A stretch of DNA of 39,082 nucleotides from Desulfovibrionaceae bacterium (GTDB taxonomy: Bacteria > Desulfobacterota > Desulfovibrionia > Desulfovibrionales > Desulfovibrionaceae). Below the pieces are notes generated by a model, which was not told where the DNA came from, did not search any database, and saw only the letters and a program-made list of their open reading frames with translations. Of this stretch, positions 28,484 through 37,261 are shown one piece after another. Where the stretch lies: assembly GCA_017454005.1 (NCBI GenBank), contig JAFTDU010000044.1, positions 1 to 39,082 on the forward strand, in the 5' to 3' direction. The position numbers and the translations under genes are program-made. The stretch's first letter is position 1. Every line of letters starts with the position of its first letter.

Positions 28484-28892
28484 AAAAATTATATAATAGA
28501 TCTAGCGATTTAAAATTATTTTATTGCCATTTATTAATATCTGTAGAAATAAAATATATAATAGTAAGTTATATAGCAACTAGAGTCATAAATGTAGTAT
28601 GCAGTACTATATTGAGTGTATATTAATTGTAATATTTATTATGAGTTTAGTAATATAGATTATAAAAATCAATATCAATTTACTCAAGATATCATTATAT
28701 TTTGCTAATGACTTAGGGAAATATAGATTTGCGCATAGACTTGGTAATGTGTGAGAAACTTATGATAAATTATGGAGAGAGATTACAGATCTTTGTCAAG
28801 AACAGATGCGATATCTGCTTACACATCGTGCAGTCGTTTCCAAGCAAGAATATTGCGCATGCAAATAACAAGAGCTGCGTGCTTTTTTGATG

Positions 28893-28944
28893 AAAAAAAA
28901 GCCTAACATCTGCTGCAGAATAACTGCAGCAGAACATAAGGCTT
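28893..28944 (-). terminator. Intrinsic terminator of the PEP-synthase-like gene
   Basis: AAGCCT (28899-28904) pairs with AGGCTT (28939-28944), and TCTGCTGCAG (28909-28918) with CTGCAGCAGA (28924-28933), around a 5-base loop. On the minus strand the stem is followed by an eight-T run. It lies 40 bases past the gene's stop. Confidence 0.92.
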
Positions 28945-28983
28945 GCAATTGTTGCTTTGAATCATGGGAAGGCAGGGTATGGC

Positions 28984-31545
28984 TTAATGATAGCGACCTT
29001 CGAGAAAATTATTAGCGAAATGTTGCACGGATTCTTCATTGACCATCAACATATCTAATTGTCGCGTCATAATTAATAAACGTCCCATTTGCACTAAACG
29101 TTCCTGGGTCGCTTCTTTGGCGTATTTTTGAAACCTTGCTTTGAGTCTTGTGCCTTCAGCCTCAACAGTGAAACCTAAGGTGCTCAAGATGATGCCAATA
29201 CAGCGAATGCGCCGTTCTTTACGTTCATTACTGGCGGCACCACCCGAAAATTCAAAACGAATGTAATTTTTATTTAAAGTGTTGCCACACCATGTGTCTA
29301 AGACAGCATAATGGTAGCCCACACGCGAGGAGAGCATTAAGTAGCGATCGGAAATAATGGCATAGCTATGATCGCCAAATCTTTCACCAACGCTATTATT
29401 GCCGCCGATCATCGATTGGCCCATGACCGACAAAAAGCCTTTCATATTGATGGGTCTAGGGCCTTTAGCTTGGACGGCAGGATCTAACATGCCATTTAAT
29501 AGTTCAGTAAATGGCAAACTGGTGATATCTTCGCGGTGCGCCACGCGTTTCGTCGTAGGACTTAAGCCGCCGCCTAAATCGATAACATAGAGATCCAAGG
29601 GGATCGGGCAGGCTAATTTCAGGGCTGCGCCATGGTCTGAACCATCAGCTAGATCATCAGAAATTTGAAACATAGCGTTGTAGCTAAATTCATGGCAATA
29701 ACGCATGCAATCATGAAGCGAAGTACAGTTTTGCGCCTGGAAGAGCTCTGAATTGGGATCCACAAGATGCAGGGGCAAAATTAAGGGTGCAATGCGTTTT
29801 AAGAGCATTAAAGCTGGGGTATCTTCTTTGGGTGCTTCCTTTTTGATAGCTAGAGATAGGAGTTCGGGAATTTCACCAGCAAAGATGCGACCTGCCAAGG
29901 CATCTACTGTTACGAGTTGCCCAGGGCTTAATTGTTGCGCAATGTCTGGGAGATTCATGATACAAGGCACACCAAATTCACGACAGAGGATTGCCATGTG
30001 GCCGGTCATACTGCCAATTTCAGCGATCACAGCACAGGCTTTGTTCAAGGCAACCATGGCCAGAGGCGAGGAGTGCTTAAGCAGCATAACTCCCCCCTCA
30101 GGAAAATCGCTAACACCTTTTTCGGGATCAAAGGCCACAATTTTTCCACAAGCAACACCCCTGGCTGCACAATCAGCACCTTGTGCTATGGGTGAGAGGT
30201 CAGCTAGTTCTGGAGAGTTGAGATCTGTGGCAGCGCTTTCCATACGCAATGGACGTGTTTGTAAGATCAATAGTTCCCCTTGCGGGTTGATCGCCCATTC
30301 GACATCTTGAGGATATTGGTAGTGCCGCTCAAGTTGCAGAGCAATACGTCCTAAGGTTGCGACCTGGGTGTCGGTTAGACAGGGCGTATTTTGGAGAGCT
30401 TGCTCCACAGGTACGCGTTTTTGCACACATTCTGCACCAGTGACATCTAAGACTATTTTTTCGCGTTTACAGGCGATTTTTTTTTCGCTTATGACCTGAT
30501 CGGTGCGGGCAAATAACCACATGTCAGGGGTACCAGAACCATCAACTACCATTTCGCCTAGGCCAAAGACGCCGTTGATCAAGACGCAGTTGGAGCGCAG
30601 ATCTAACGGATGCCGTGAATAGCACACGCCAGCCGCATACGCAGACACCATTTCCAGGCAGAGTACGCCCATGCCTTGAGCCTCTAAACGAAACCCATGG
30701 TTGGAACGGTAGGTTAAGGCACGTTCAGAAAAGAGACTAGCAATAATTTGCTTAAAAGCAGCTATAAATTTGTTGCGCCGCACCCCTAAAAGGGTTGCAT
30801 ATTGCCCAGCAAAAGATTGCACACCATCTTCAGCAATGGCACTAGAGCGCAACGCACATACAACATCATCTTGTCCAAAGGTTAAATCCCAGCGTTTCAA
30901 AAGATGATTTTCTACATCACTCGGCACCTTGGCTTCGATAATCATGTTTTGAATTTCAGTTGACGCTGCATGAATACTCTGTGGCGCTTCAGGATCTACA
31001 GCCCGCAGGATGCTATGGATTTTCTTAAAGAGGCCACTTGTGCGTAAAAGATGCAACACACCTGCCTGGATCGTAATAGCAAAGCCTCGAGGAACTTGGA
31101 TACCTAGAACATTACTAATTTCACCTAAATTAGCGCTTTTACCACCTACAGCATAGGTTAAACTAGCATCAATATCAGCCAAAGCCAATGTTAAATCTTT
31201 GACATCGCCTAAATTATGTTGCTCTAATTGATTCTCAATTTCTTTACCTAGGTGTTTAACAGCTTCTACTAAATCATCATGATTTTTTTCTGAAATATCA
31301 TTAAGGCAAGTCGCCATGCGTTCACATTCAATGATTGCTTGACGCGCATCTTTACGAATTTGATTTACATCTGCATTACGTTCGCCACGCAATACTGCTT
31401 CCATACTAGCAATTATTGTAGCTAAATTAGAATTACATTGTAGTAAGTCATTAAAAGTTGCATAACGTTCTTTAAAAAGCGAAGTACGTTTCTCTTGATC
31501 TACATTTTTTTCTAACCCTAACAATTGTTTGAGTTTACGCAACAT
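28984..31545 (-). CDS. PEP-synthase-like phosphotransferase with an atypical C-terminal domain
   Basis: The 853-residue protein has four parts. Residues 1-120 are charged helix with no known domain. Residues about 125-435 form the ATP-grasp (PPDK_N) domain: YAVGGKSANLGEI with Lys136, then ALRSSAIAEDG, SFAGQYAT, SRHPLD and QDVEWA ending in LQTRPL. Residues about 460-555 are the swivelling phosphohistidine domain, with His516 in EIGSMTGHMAILCREFG. PEP synthase would then have a TIM barrel binding pyruvate/PEP; here about 290 residues of a different kind follow (TSLHDCMRYCHEFSYNAMF, YVIDLGGGLSP, RFEFSGGAA), and no barrel motifs are seen. So ATP-dependent phosphorylation of a His is expected, but the acceptor is unknown. 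It lies 185 bases downstream of the sigma-54 activator. Confidence 0.85.
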   Translation of the reverse strand: MLRKLKQLLGLEKNVDQEKRTSLFKERYATFNDLLQCNSNLATIIASMEAVLRGERNADVNQIRKDARQAIIECERMATCLNDISEKNHDDLVEAVKHLGKEIENQLEQHNLGDVKDLTLALADIDASLTYAVGGKSANLGEISNVLGIQVPRGFAITIQAGVLHLLRTSGLFKKIHSILRAVDPEAPQSIHAASTEIQNMIIEAKVPSDVENHLLKRWDLTFGQDDVVCALRSSAIAEDGVQSFAGQYATLLGVRRNKFIAAFKQIIASLFSERALTYRSNHGFRLEAQGMGVLCLEMVSAYAAGVCYSRHPLDLRSNCVLINGVFGLGEMVVDGSGTPDMWLFARTDQVISEKKIACKREKIVLDVTGAECVQKRVPVEQALQNTPCLTDTQVATLGRIALQLERHYQYPQDVEWAINPQGELLILQTRPLRMESAATDLNSPELADLSPIAQGADCAARGVACGKIVAFDPEKGVSDFPEGGVMLLKHSSPLAMVALNKACAVIAEIGSMTGHMAILCREFGVPCIMNLPDIAQQLSPGQLVTVDALAGRIFAGEIPELLSLAIKKEAPKEDTPALMLLKRIAPLILPLHLVDPNSELFQAQNCTSLHDCMRYCHEFSYNAMFQISDDLADGSDHGAALKLACPIPLDLYVIDLGGGLSPTTKRVAHREDITSLPFTELLNGMLDPAVQAKGPRPINMKGFLSVMGQSMIGGNNSVGERFGDHSYAIISDRYLMLSSRVGYHYAVLDTWCGNTLNKNYIRFEFSGGAASNERKERRIRCIGIILSTLGFTVEAEGTRLKARFQKYAKEATQERLVQMGRLLIMTRQLDMLMVNEESVQHFANNFLEGRYH

Positions 31546-31571
31546 AATTTGTTTCTCCCTAAGCTTTCTCT

Positions 31572-31617
31572 ATAAAGTACATGTTTGACAGGAGTCTGAA
31601 AAAGCTAGGTACTTTAT
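31572..31617 (-). promoter_or_regulatory. Inverted repeat in the leader of the PEP-synthase-like gene
   Basis: ATAAAGTAC (31572-31580) and GTACTTTAT (31609-31617) are perfect 9-base arms 28 bases apart, ending about 27 bases before the gene's start. It could be an operator or a leader hairpin. AGGGAG, the gene's ribosome site, lies outside the arms. No -24/-12 promoter is visible in this 185-base spacer. Confidence 0.4.
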
Positions 31618-31730
31618 TTTTATTACGGGTTGTGTGTTTTAAATTTTATAGAATAAAAATCAATAACGATTAAAGTAGCATTAATTAATTTATAGGTGCA
31701 TGTTCAAGATGTTATTATATAAGATAACGT

Positions 31731-34262
31731 TTATTGATTCACTGCTTCTGCTTCACCTGGTTTAATCATATGGTCTATATTATAGATAGCACAATCTATA
31801 ACATAGCGTTGCGATGCACCACGACCTTCTTTTCTAATGATACCTAGAGATGCCAATTCCTGTAAATCATATTGTGCAGTACGTGTAGAAATATTATCAT
31901 TAGATAAATCTTGATATTCTTGACGTGTGATACTTCCATTTTCTAAAATTATAGGTAGAACAGTTTGTTGTCTTGCATTTAATTTAGCAAAAACATCTTG
32001 TAAATTTGGTGATACATGTGTAATAATACTATCAATTGCATTAACGTCAGTTATTTCTTCTTGAGATTGTTCTTCTTGAACATCAAGCAAAATATCATTT
32101 GACTGTAAAATATTATTTTTACAGAAAGCTAAAGCCCTTGTAATCACATTTTTGAGTTCACGTACATTACCAGGCCAATTATATTGCATTAATTTTTCTA
32201 GTGCTCCATGGCTGACATCAGGTATTTGCGTCGTTGTGTCTTGTGAATTGCTAGAAATTAACTGCGACATAAAATGTACACATAAGGGCAAAATATCTTC
32301 TTTACATTCGCGTAAAGGCGTTGTCTGAATTGAAAAGACAGATAAGCGAAAGTAGAGGTCATTTCTAAAACCCCCATCTTTGCCGTCATTGCGCAAATCA
32401 GCATTGGTAGCAGCAACTATCCGGGCATCAAAATCTAATTCTTGGTCTGAGCCCAAAGGGCGCACCTTACGTGTGGACAGGGCCCGCAACAAAGCTTGCT
32501 GGACTTTAGGTGTGGCATTGCCAATTTCATCCAGCATGAGGGTGCCGCCGCCAGCCGCAATAAAAGCCCCTTTACGGTCTTGTTTGGCTTCGGTAAATGC
32601 GCCTTTGACATGGCCAAACAGGGTGTCCATGAGGAGATTTTCATCCAGGGCACCGCAATTAATAGAAATAAAGGGTTTATTTTTGCGGTTACTGGCTGCG
32701 TGGATGGCTTGGCTCACTAATTCCTTGCCTGTGCCAGTTTCGCCAACAATCAAGACATCCCCTTGTACATTGGCGATGGTTTTGATTTGCTTACGCAATT
32801 GCACAATTTGTGGCGACACGCCTATTAAGAGCTCCTGCTCCAAATCTTGAGGCTTGGGCAGGTTTTCCACAGGTGCTGTGAGTTTGCGCACAGTTGAAGC
32901 TGCTAAATGGGTAGCGTGTTGGGCCTTGGCGCGGTGGAGGCGGAGTAAGACTTCATTGATCGCCAGACGCAAGTTTTCCACTTCTAGGGGCAATTGGGGA
33001 AGATCTATGGGCTCGGTTGCGAGTTTAGCATTGCGCTCTTGTAAATTAAGGGTAAGGGCTTTAATGCTGCGATTGGCAAAACGCCCAATCCACCAGAGGC
33101 TTAGGGAGAGTAAAAACACAGCAACGAGAAAGCCGATGACAAATAATTGTAAAATATTGTTATAGGTTTCACTTGCTGTAAAGGTAGTATCTAAAATGCC
33201 AATACCGCCAATAACTTCAGGCTCTTTTTCATTACAGCACTGAAAGCGGATAGGTGCATAACTTACGCATTCGGCACGTGTTTGACCTTTACTCCAGCCA
33301 GTATCTCCTGTAGGTAAATTGCGATGACCTGAGCGACTATTGCGAATATCTTCGATCATATCTTGATATGTGGTATACTCAGTAGCTGGCCGAAAGGCTT
33401 GTTTAAATCCTGGGCGACCAATATCACCTTGTAAATTTCTCCGCACATCATCATAACGTAAAGGGAGATTTGTTAAATCTCCTTCGTTTGGATTTTCTGA
33501 TTGAAATAAAATCCAACCATAAGAATCAAAAAACATACTACGTACGCGTGAGACGGCATTCTCATCATTTAAGCTTGGTGTAACAAATGATTCTTTGGAT
33601 AAAATATTTCTTAATACTTTTAAATCTACTGAAACAGTTAGAATGCCAATGGGGTTTTCTTGATCATCAAAAATAGTGATAGATAGTCTAATTACTTGCA
33701 AAGTTATATCTTGTACTTGTTGATCAATTTTTATCATATTATAATGCACTTCTAAAGGAGGACTAACTCTCACTGTGCCACGTTTAGCTTCAGATTGCGA
33801 TGTTAAAAATGGTGAATATGGTGCATTAAAATATGTATGTGGCTGTAATTCAATAATGCCATGGTCGGTATTCAAAAGAATATAGCGGTCATTATCGATG
33901 GTGCTCATAAAAGCTATTTCGCGAAATTCAAGGTGGTTACTAGCATTGCGCAAGTTCAGACGCCGCAGCATTTCCGTTCTAGTTATACCACCTGCCGCGA
34001 GAACCATAAGCTGGTTACGATTTTCTAGAAGTTTATCTTCTAAATTTTTAGCTATTGCCTCTGCGTGCATTTGCTCATTGCGTGCAATTGCGGACGTCAC
34101 AATGCCTTTAATCTCATTGCACGTAAGATAGAGCACAACAAATAAACAGCAACAGATTAAGGGGATGCCGGTTAGCATCATGCGCCAGACAAGCGTCTTA
34201 TTCATGAAAAAAGACGCTGTATCAAGCATATTTCCTGAAATGATGGGCGTAAGCAAACGCAT
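31731..34262 (-). CDS. Membrane-bound sigma-54-dependent transcriptional activator
   Basis: This 843-residue protein starts at an ATG with GAGG seven bases upstream. A first membrane helix (about 28-48) and a second (about 372-395) enclose a periplasmic sensor of roughly 320 residues, probably a Cache-like ligand domain. A HAMP-like linker follows. The AAA+ domain has Walker A GETGTGKE (507-514), the sigma-54 contact loop GAFTEA (554-559) where GAFTGA is usual, and YNWPGNVRELKN near its end. The C-terminus is not a Fis-type helix-turn-helix but looks like a winged helix (ITRQEYQDL, STRTAQYDLQELASLG, then a GRG turn and RYVI). Divergent to it lies a -24/-12 promoter in front of the TSUP operon, its likely target. 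The ligand is unknown; a sulfur oxyanion or sulfonate is a guess from context. Confidence 0.9.
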   Translation of the reverse strand: MRLLTPIISGNMLDTASFFMNKTLVWRMMLTGIPLICCCLFVVLYLTCNEIKGIVTSAIARNEQMHAEAIAKNLEDKLLENRNQLMVLAAGGITRTEMLRRLNLRNASNHLEFREIAFMSTIDNDRYILLNTDHGIIELQPHTYFNAPYSPFLTSQSEAKRGTVRVSPPLEVHYNMIKIDQQVQDITLQVIRLSITIFDDQENPIGILTVSVDLKVLRNILSKESFVTPSLNDENAVSRVRSMFFDSYGWILFQSENPNEGDLTNLPLRYDDVRRNLQGDIGRPGFKQAFRPATEYTTYQDMIEDIRNSRSGHRNLPTGDTGWSKGQTRAECVSYAPIRFQCCNEKEPEVIGGIGILDTTFTASETYNNILQLFVIGFLVAVFLLSLSLWWIGRFANRSIKALTLNLQERNAKLATEPIDLPQLPLEVENLRLAINEVLLRLHRAKAQHATHLAASTVRKLTAPVENLPKPQDLEQELLIGVSPQIVQLRKQIKTIANVQGDVLIVGETGTGKELVSQAIHAASNRKNKPFISINCGALDENLLMDTLFGHVKGAFTEAKQDRKGAFIAAGGGTLMLDEIGNATPKVQQALLRALSTRKVRPLGSDQELDFDARIVAATNADLRNDGKDGGFRNDLYFRLSVFSIQTTPLRECKEDILPLCVHFMSQLISSNSQDTTTQIPDVSHGALEKLMQYNWPGNVRELKNVITRALAFCKNNILQSNDILLDVQEEQSQEEITDVNAIDSIITHVSPNLQDVFAKLNARQQTVLPIILENGSITRQEYQDLSNDNISTRTAQYDLQELASLGIIRKEGRGASQRYVIDCAIYNIDHMIKPGEAEAVNQ

Positions 34263-34305
34263 AATCTAACCTCATAAAAAAGCCTTTTAGCATTGTTTAA
34301 GCTTC

Positions 34306-34374
34306 GCGCAATTTTAGCATAGTTGTTTTTTGCGCTCAATCTTAAACTTTGTTCTGCAGCATTTACTCGCGCAA
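34306..34374. promoter_or_regulatory. Candidate activator-binding half-sites
   Basis: GCGCAA occurs at 34306-34311 and 34369-34374, with its reverse TTGCGC at 34330-34335. This gives two inverted pairs just upstream of the -24 element, where an enhancer-binding protein may bind. The assignment rests on position only. Confidence 0.28.
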
Positions 34375-34390
34375 TGGAACGCTGCTTGCA
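34375..34390 (+). promoter_or_regulatory. Sigma-54 (-24/-12) promoter for the TSUP operon
   Basis: TGGAAC-N5-TTGCA differs from the consensus TGGCAC-N5-TTGCA at one base. The invariant GG (34376-34377) and GC (34388-34389) are ten bases apart, as required. It points toward the gene at 34573, with an expected start near 34401 and a leader of about 170 bases. It lies in the spacer shared with the divergent sigma-54 activator. Confidence 0.72.
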
Positions 34391-34572
34391 AGTTAGTCTG
34401 CGTTTTTTATGGCCTTGTGCTAAAAGGTTTCCGCTCATTTTAAGGTGGCGGATAGAAGCTTGTATCGCAAAGGCTTTTGCCTAATATTCTGCCTTATTTT
34501 TTAGTTGCACCGACGGCTTTTATAAGGTTGAGATAGATGCGAACCGAGTTTGTTTGAAATACGGAGGAGACC

Positions 34573-34881
34573 ATGAAATTGAGAATGCAAAAGTTGTGGA
34601 CTTGGCTCACAAGCCTAGCCCTTGCCTTAGTTGTATTTATGCCCACATTAGCAATGGCAGCCAAGAAAAAAGGCGCTAATGTTGTTATTGTGGCCGATAC
34701 CCGCGAGTTGGGCGACGGCATCATGGCTTGGTGGGCAAATCTTTACAACGAAAGTCATTTATATTTTGCTATCCTCACGATCATCATTATTCCTGTGACA
34801 GGTTGTATTTTTGGTTTGTTGGCGGATGTTGTGATGAATCACATCGGTATTGACCTGAAACATCGTGAAATCAGCGAATAG
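34573..34881 (+). CDS. Small membrane protein ahead of the TSUP permease
   Basis: This 102-residue protein starts at ATG 34573, after GGAGGA at the right distance. Residues about 1-28 are a signal peptide (MKLRMQKLWTWLTSLALALV, ending near AMAAKKK). A second hydrophobic segment at about 64-86 (YFAILTIIIIPVTGCIFGLL) anchors it. The middle has DTRELGDGIMAWWANLYNES. It is 18 bases upstream of the permease gene and almost surely cotranslated with it. Small membrane proteins of this kind precede TSUP genes in Desulfovibrio relatives as far as I recall. A role as an accessory subunit is inferred from position. Confidence 0.75.
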   Translation: MKLRMQKLWTWLTSLALALVVFMPTLAMAAKKKGANVVIVADTRELGDGIMAWWANLYNESHLYFAILTIIIIPVTGCIFGLLADVVMNHIGIDLKHREISE

Positions 34882-34899
34882 TGATACGGGAGGCCTTTT

Positions 34900-35958
34900 A
34901 TGGATTGGTTATATGTATTGATGCCCATTTCTGGCATTGAAATTTTTTGGCCCGGTTTGATTATTCTCGGCCTAGGCGTAGGAATCATTGGTGGTTTTTT
35001 TGGCTTAGGTGGCGCTTGGATGGTCACCCCAGGCTTAAATATTTTAGGCTTCCCCATGGCCTTTGCTATTGGTACCGACGTGGCTCATATGGCTGGTAAA
35101 TCTTTGATCAGTACCATGCGTCACGGTAAATTCGGTAACGTGGACTACAAACTCGGTTTAACCATGCTCATTGGTACCATTGTCGGTGTAGAAATTGGTG
35201 CCCAAATGATCATGTGGTTGGAACGCCTTGGTAAAGTCGATGAAGTTGTACGTTGGTTATATGTTGTACTCTTGATCGCTTTGGCGTGGATGGTCTTTTC
35301 TGATATTGCTATTCGTAAACGTAAGGAACGTGAAGCCGAACAACGCGGCGAAACATTGGATAAAAATGCCACTGGTATTGACTGGGCAACCAAATTACAT
35401 GCCATTAAGATTCCTCCGATGGTGCAATTCCATGCTGCAGGTATTACCTGTTCCGCTTGGTTACCCATTACCGTTAGTTTAGCTACCGGTTGGTTAGCTG
35501 GTATTTTGGGTATCGGTGGTGGTTTGATTCGTATGCCCGCTTTGGTGTACTTGGTTGGCTGCCCCACCCACGTTGCTGTAGGTACCGACTTATTTGAAGT
35601 TGCTATTTCTGGTTTGTATGGTGCTGCTTCCTATACATTTAAGGGTCGTACCGAACTCGTGGCTGCATTAATCATGTTGGTTGGTGCTGCTGTTGGTGCA
35701 CAAATTGGTGCCGTAGCTACAAAGTACATCAGAGGTTATGGTATTCGTGTGGCCTTTGGTGCTGCTGTTATCGGCTGCTTGTGCTCCGTTGTATTAAAGC
35801 TCATTCAACCTTATTTTCCTGCTTATGCTGGATTTATCAATGGCGTAGCCACGGTATTCGTGCTTGCGTTCGTGACAATCATTTCTGTGTACATCGCAGT
35901 GAAGATGGTTAATGGTGCCAAGGCCGAATTGGCTGCAAAAAGACAACGTCAGGCTTAG
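34900..35958 (+). CDS. TauE/SafE (TSUP) family anion permease
   Basis: The family moves sulfite, sulfate, sulfonates or similar anions across the inner membrane. The 352-residue protein starts at ATG 34900, after GGGAGG. It has about eight membrane segments in two halves, each beginning with the family repeat: GLGVGIIGGFFGLGGAWMVT near 22-42 and LAGILGIGGGLIRMP near 202-220, followed by GTDVAHM and GTDLFEV. A charged cytoplasmic loop lies between (IRKRKEREAEQRGE). Codon choice is strongly biased to GGT, GCT, ACC and CGT, more than in neighbouring genes, so high expression is likely. It is the second gene of an operon served by the -24/-12 promoter. The anion cannot be told from sequence alone. 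Confidence 0.9.
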   Translation: MDWLYVLMPISGIEIFWPGLIILGLGVGIIGGFFGLGGAWMVTPGLNILGFPMAFAIGTDVAHMAGKSLISTMRHGKFGNVDYKLGLTMLIGTIVGVEIGAQMIMWLERLGKVDEVVRWLYVVLLIALAWMVFSDIAIRKRKEREAEQRGETLDKNATGIDWATKLHAIKIPPMVQFHAAGITCSAWLPITVSLATGWLAGILGIGGGLIRMPALVYLVGCPTHVAVGTDLFEVAISGLYGAASYTFKGRTELVAALIMLVGAAVGAQIGAVATKYIRGYGIRVAFGAAVIGCLCSVVLKLIQPYFPAYAGFINGVATVFVLAFVTIISVYIAVKMVNGAKAELAAKRQRQA

Positions 35959-35979
35959 TTGAAGGGAGGATGACTGAAC

Positions 35980-36555
35980 ATGAAAACACGTAATCTGATG
36001 TTGTCATTGGTGCTAGCCGGCAGTTTGGGACTTGCTGCTTGTAATACCGATTATGGTAAGACAGTTGAGCAAGGACGTTGTGTAGCGTTTGATGGCAAAA
36101 CAGTTACCTTCGTACGTGATAGCAATGTGAATCCCAAAAATCCACCAAAGTATGAAGGTAAAATTTTAAAGTTTACCTTGCCTGAAGATCCTAAGGAAAA
36201 GGGTCCTGATGCAGCTGTTGGTAACTTCATCGATTTTGATGCTGCCAAGAAAAAGGTGTATGTTTATAAAGATAATATGTTAGTTGATAAAGATGTGGAA
36301 TTAGTCAACAAGCAAGAAGGTGTTGAAAGACATGCTTCTGCTGTGAGTGGCAAGACCTTCCCCATGGTTGATAAAGATAAGAATGAAGTTACTGTATACA
36401 TGAAGAACACCTTAGCTACCTTTAAGATTCCTGCAGACCTACCTTCTGATGAAGCTTTCTGGAAAAAAGGTGATGATGTGCGCGTCTTCTTCAAGACTGA
36501 TGGCATGGCAGCACGCTATATGAATATTTCCAAGACGAATATCTTCAAGAAATAG
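35980..36555 (+). CDS. Putative lipoprotein, DUF4881-like
   Basis: This 191-residue protein starts at ATG 35980, with AAGGGAGGA nine bases upstream. Residues 1-20 are a lipoprotein signal (MKTRNLMLSLVLAGSLGLAA, then Cys21). The mature protein is Lys- and Asp-rich and beta-like (GKTVTFVRDSN, KVYVYKDNM, DDVRVFFKTDG), with one Cys at about 34. Length and pattern fit DUF4881, a lipoprotein family I associate with Desulfovibrio, but this is from memory. It is the third gene of the TSUP operon, 21 bases after the permease, and has the same strong codon bias. It may bind the transported anion at the periplasmic side; that is inference. A strong terminator follows. Confidence 0.8.
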   Translation: MKTRNLMLSLVLAGSLGLAACNTDYGKTVEQGRCVAFDGKTVTFVRDSNVNPKNPPKYEGKILKFTLPEDPKEKGPDAAVGNFIDFDAAKKKVYVYKDNMLVDKDVELVNKQEGVERHASAVSGKTFPMVDKDKNEVTVYMKNTLATFKIPADLPSDEAFWKKGDDVRVFFKTDGMAARYMNISKTNIFKK

Positions 36556-36586
36556 AAGTTTGCTCTTTTGAAGTAGTTAGCTTAAG

Positions 36587-36627
36587 AAAAATGGGTGAAG
36601 ATTAATTGTCTTCACCCATTTTTTTTT
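36587..36627 (+). terminator. Strong terminator of the TSUP operon
   Basis: A perfect 15-bp stem (36587-36601 with 36609-36623; core ATGGGTGAAGA and TCTTCACCCAT) has a 7-base loop and runs into a nine-T tract. It starts 31 bases after the lipoprotein stop. Confidence 0.95.
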
Positions 36628-36663
36628 ATAATCAAAAAATATTTGTTTGGGAAAAAGTTTTAC

Positions 36664-36996
36664 ATGAGTAGTTATAAAGAAAGTCTGTTGGTTGGCTTAG
36701 TGCGCATTATGGCCAATGTTTTGATGCTCGCAGCGTTATTTTTGGCTATGTATAATGCTTCCCATAGCAGTGGCAGCAGTATGCTGATCTTTTGTGCCTG
36801 GTTTTTTGGTATCACTATCTGTGTGTGGGTGGCGGCTTGGTATTTGATTAGGCTGATCCGCGAAAAAGGACAATCGCGGGCCGAGAGTTTTTTGCTCTTG
36901 CCCCATTGTACTGAACCATGCCTTGTAAGGTGGGAAGTTGTCGAGCATAGTCCCCTCAACGTAAACAAAACTGGCGGCGTGGCAAAAGAGAAGTAA
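36664..36996 (+). CDS. Small two-span membrane protein of unknown function
   Basis: This 110-residue protein starts at ATG 36664; a GGGA stretch upstream is a weak ribosome site, and the longer frame from 36595 begins inside the terminator. Two hydrophobic segments occur at about 14-32 (MANVLMLAALFLAMY) and 40-65 (MLIFCAWFFGITICVWVAAWYL), joined by a Ser-rich turn. A basic cytoplasmic tail follows with CTEPC near 80-84. I recognise no family. It comes right after the TSUP terminator and so must have its own promoter, which I could not identify. Overlapping reverse-strand frames here are shadows. Confidence 0.5.
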   Translation: MSSYKESLLVGLVRIMANVLMLAALFLAMYNASHSSGSSMLIFCAWFFGITICVWVAAWYLIRLIREKGQSRAESFLLLPHCTEPCLVRWEVVEHSPLNVNKTGGVAKEK

Positions 36997-37210
36997 GAGA
37001 AAGATACTGCGCCAAGAGTAGCGTAGACACATTTACATTGTAACAAGCTTGAGGCTTTTGCAAATACTGCAAGCTATGGCTTTACGTTTGCGAAATGATT
37101 GGCGCACGTAATATTTTTTAGAACTTACCTTATAAGCATATAAGTTTTTGCAAATAGGCTTGCATAAGACTGAACTTAAGTTTTCTGCATTTTTTTGATT
37201 TTTTGTAAAC

Positions 37211-37241
37211 AAAAAAAAAGACTCATATTGCTATGAGTCTT
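37211..37241 (-). terminator. Terminator of the 90-residue membrane protein gene
   Basis: AAGACTCAT (37218-37226) pairs with ATGAGTCTT (37233-37241) around a 6-base loop. On the minus strand a T-run follows (37217-37211). It lies 20 bases past the stop. Confidence 0.9.
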
Positions 37242-37261
37242 ATATTGATATAAATTTTTTG

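Noticed and set aside
36672..37046. Reverse-strand frames opposite the two-span membrane protein
   Set aside because: The plus-strand frame has proper membrane segments; the reverse frames lack ribosome sites and coherent features.
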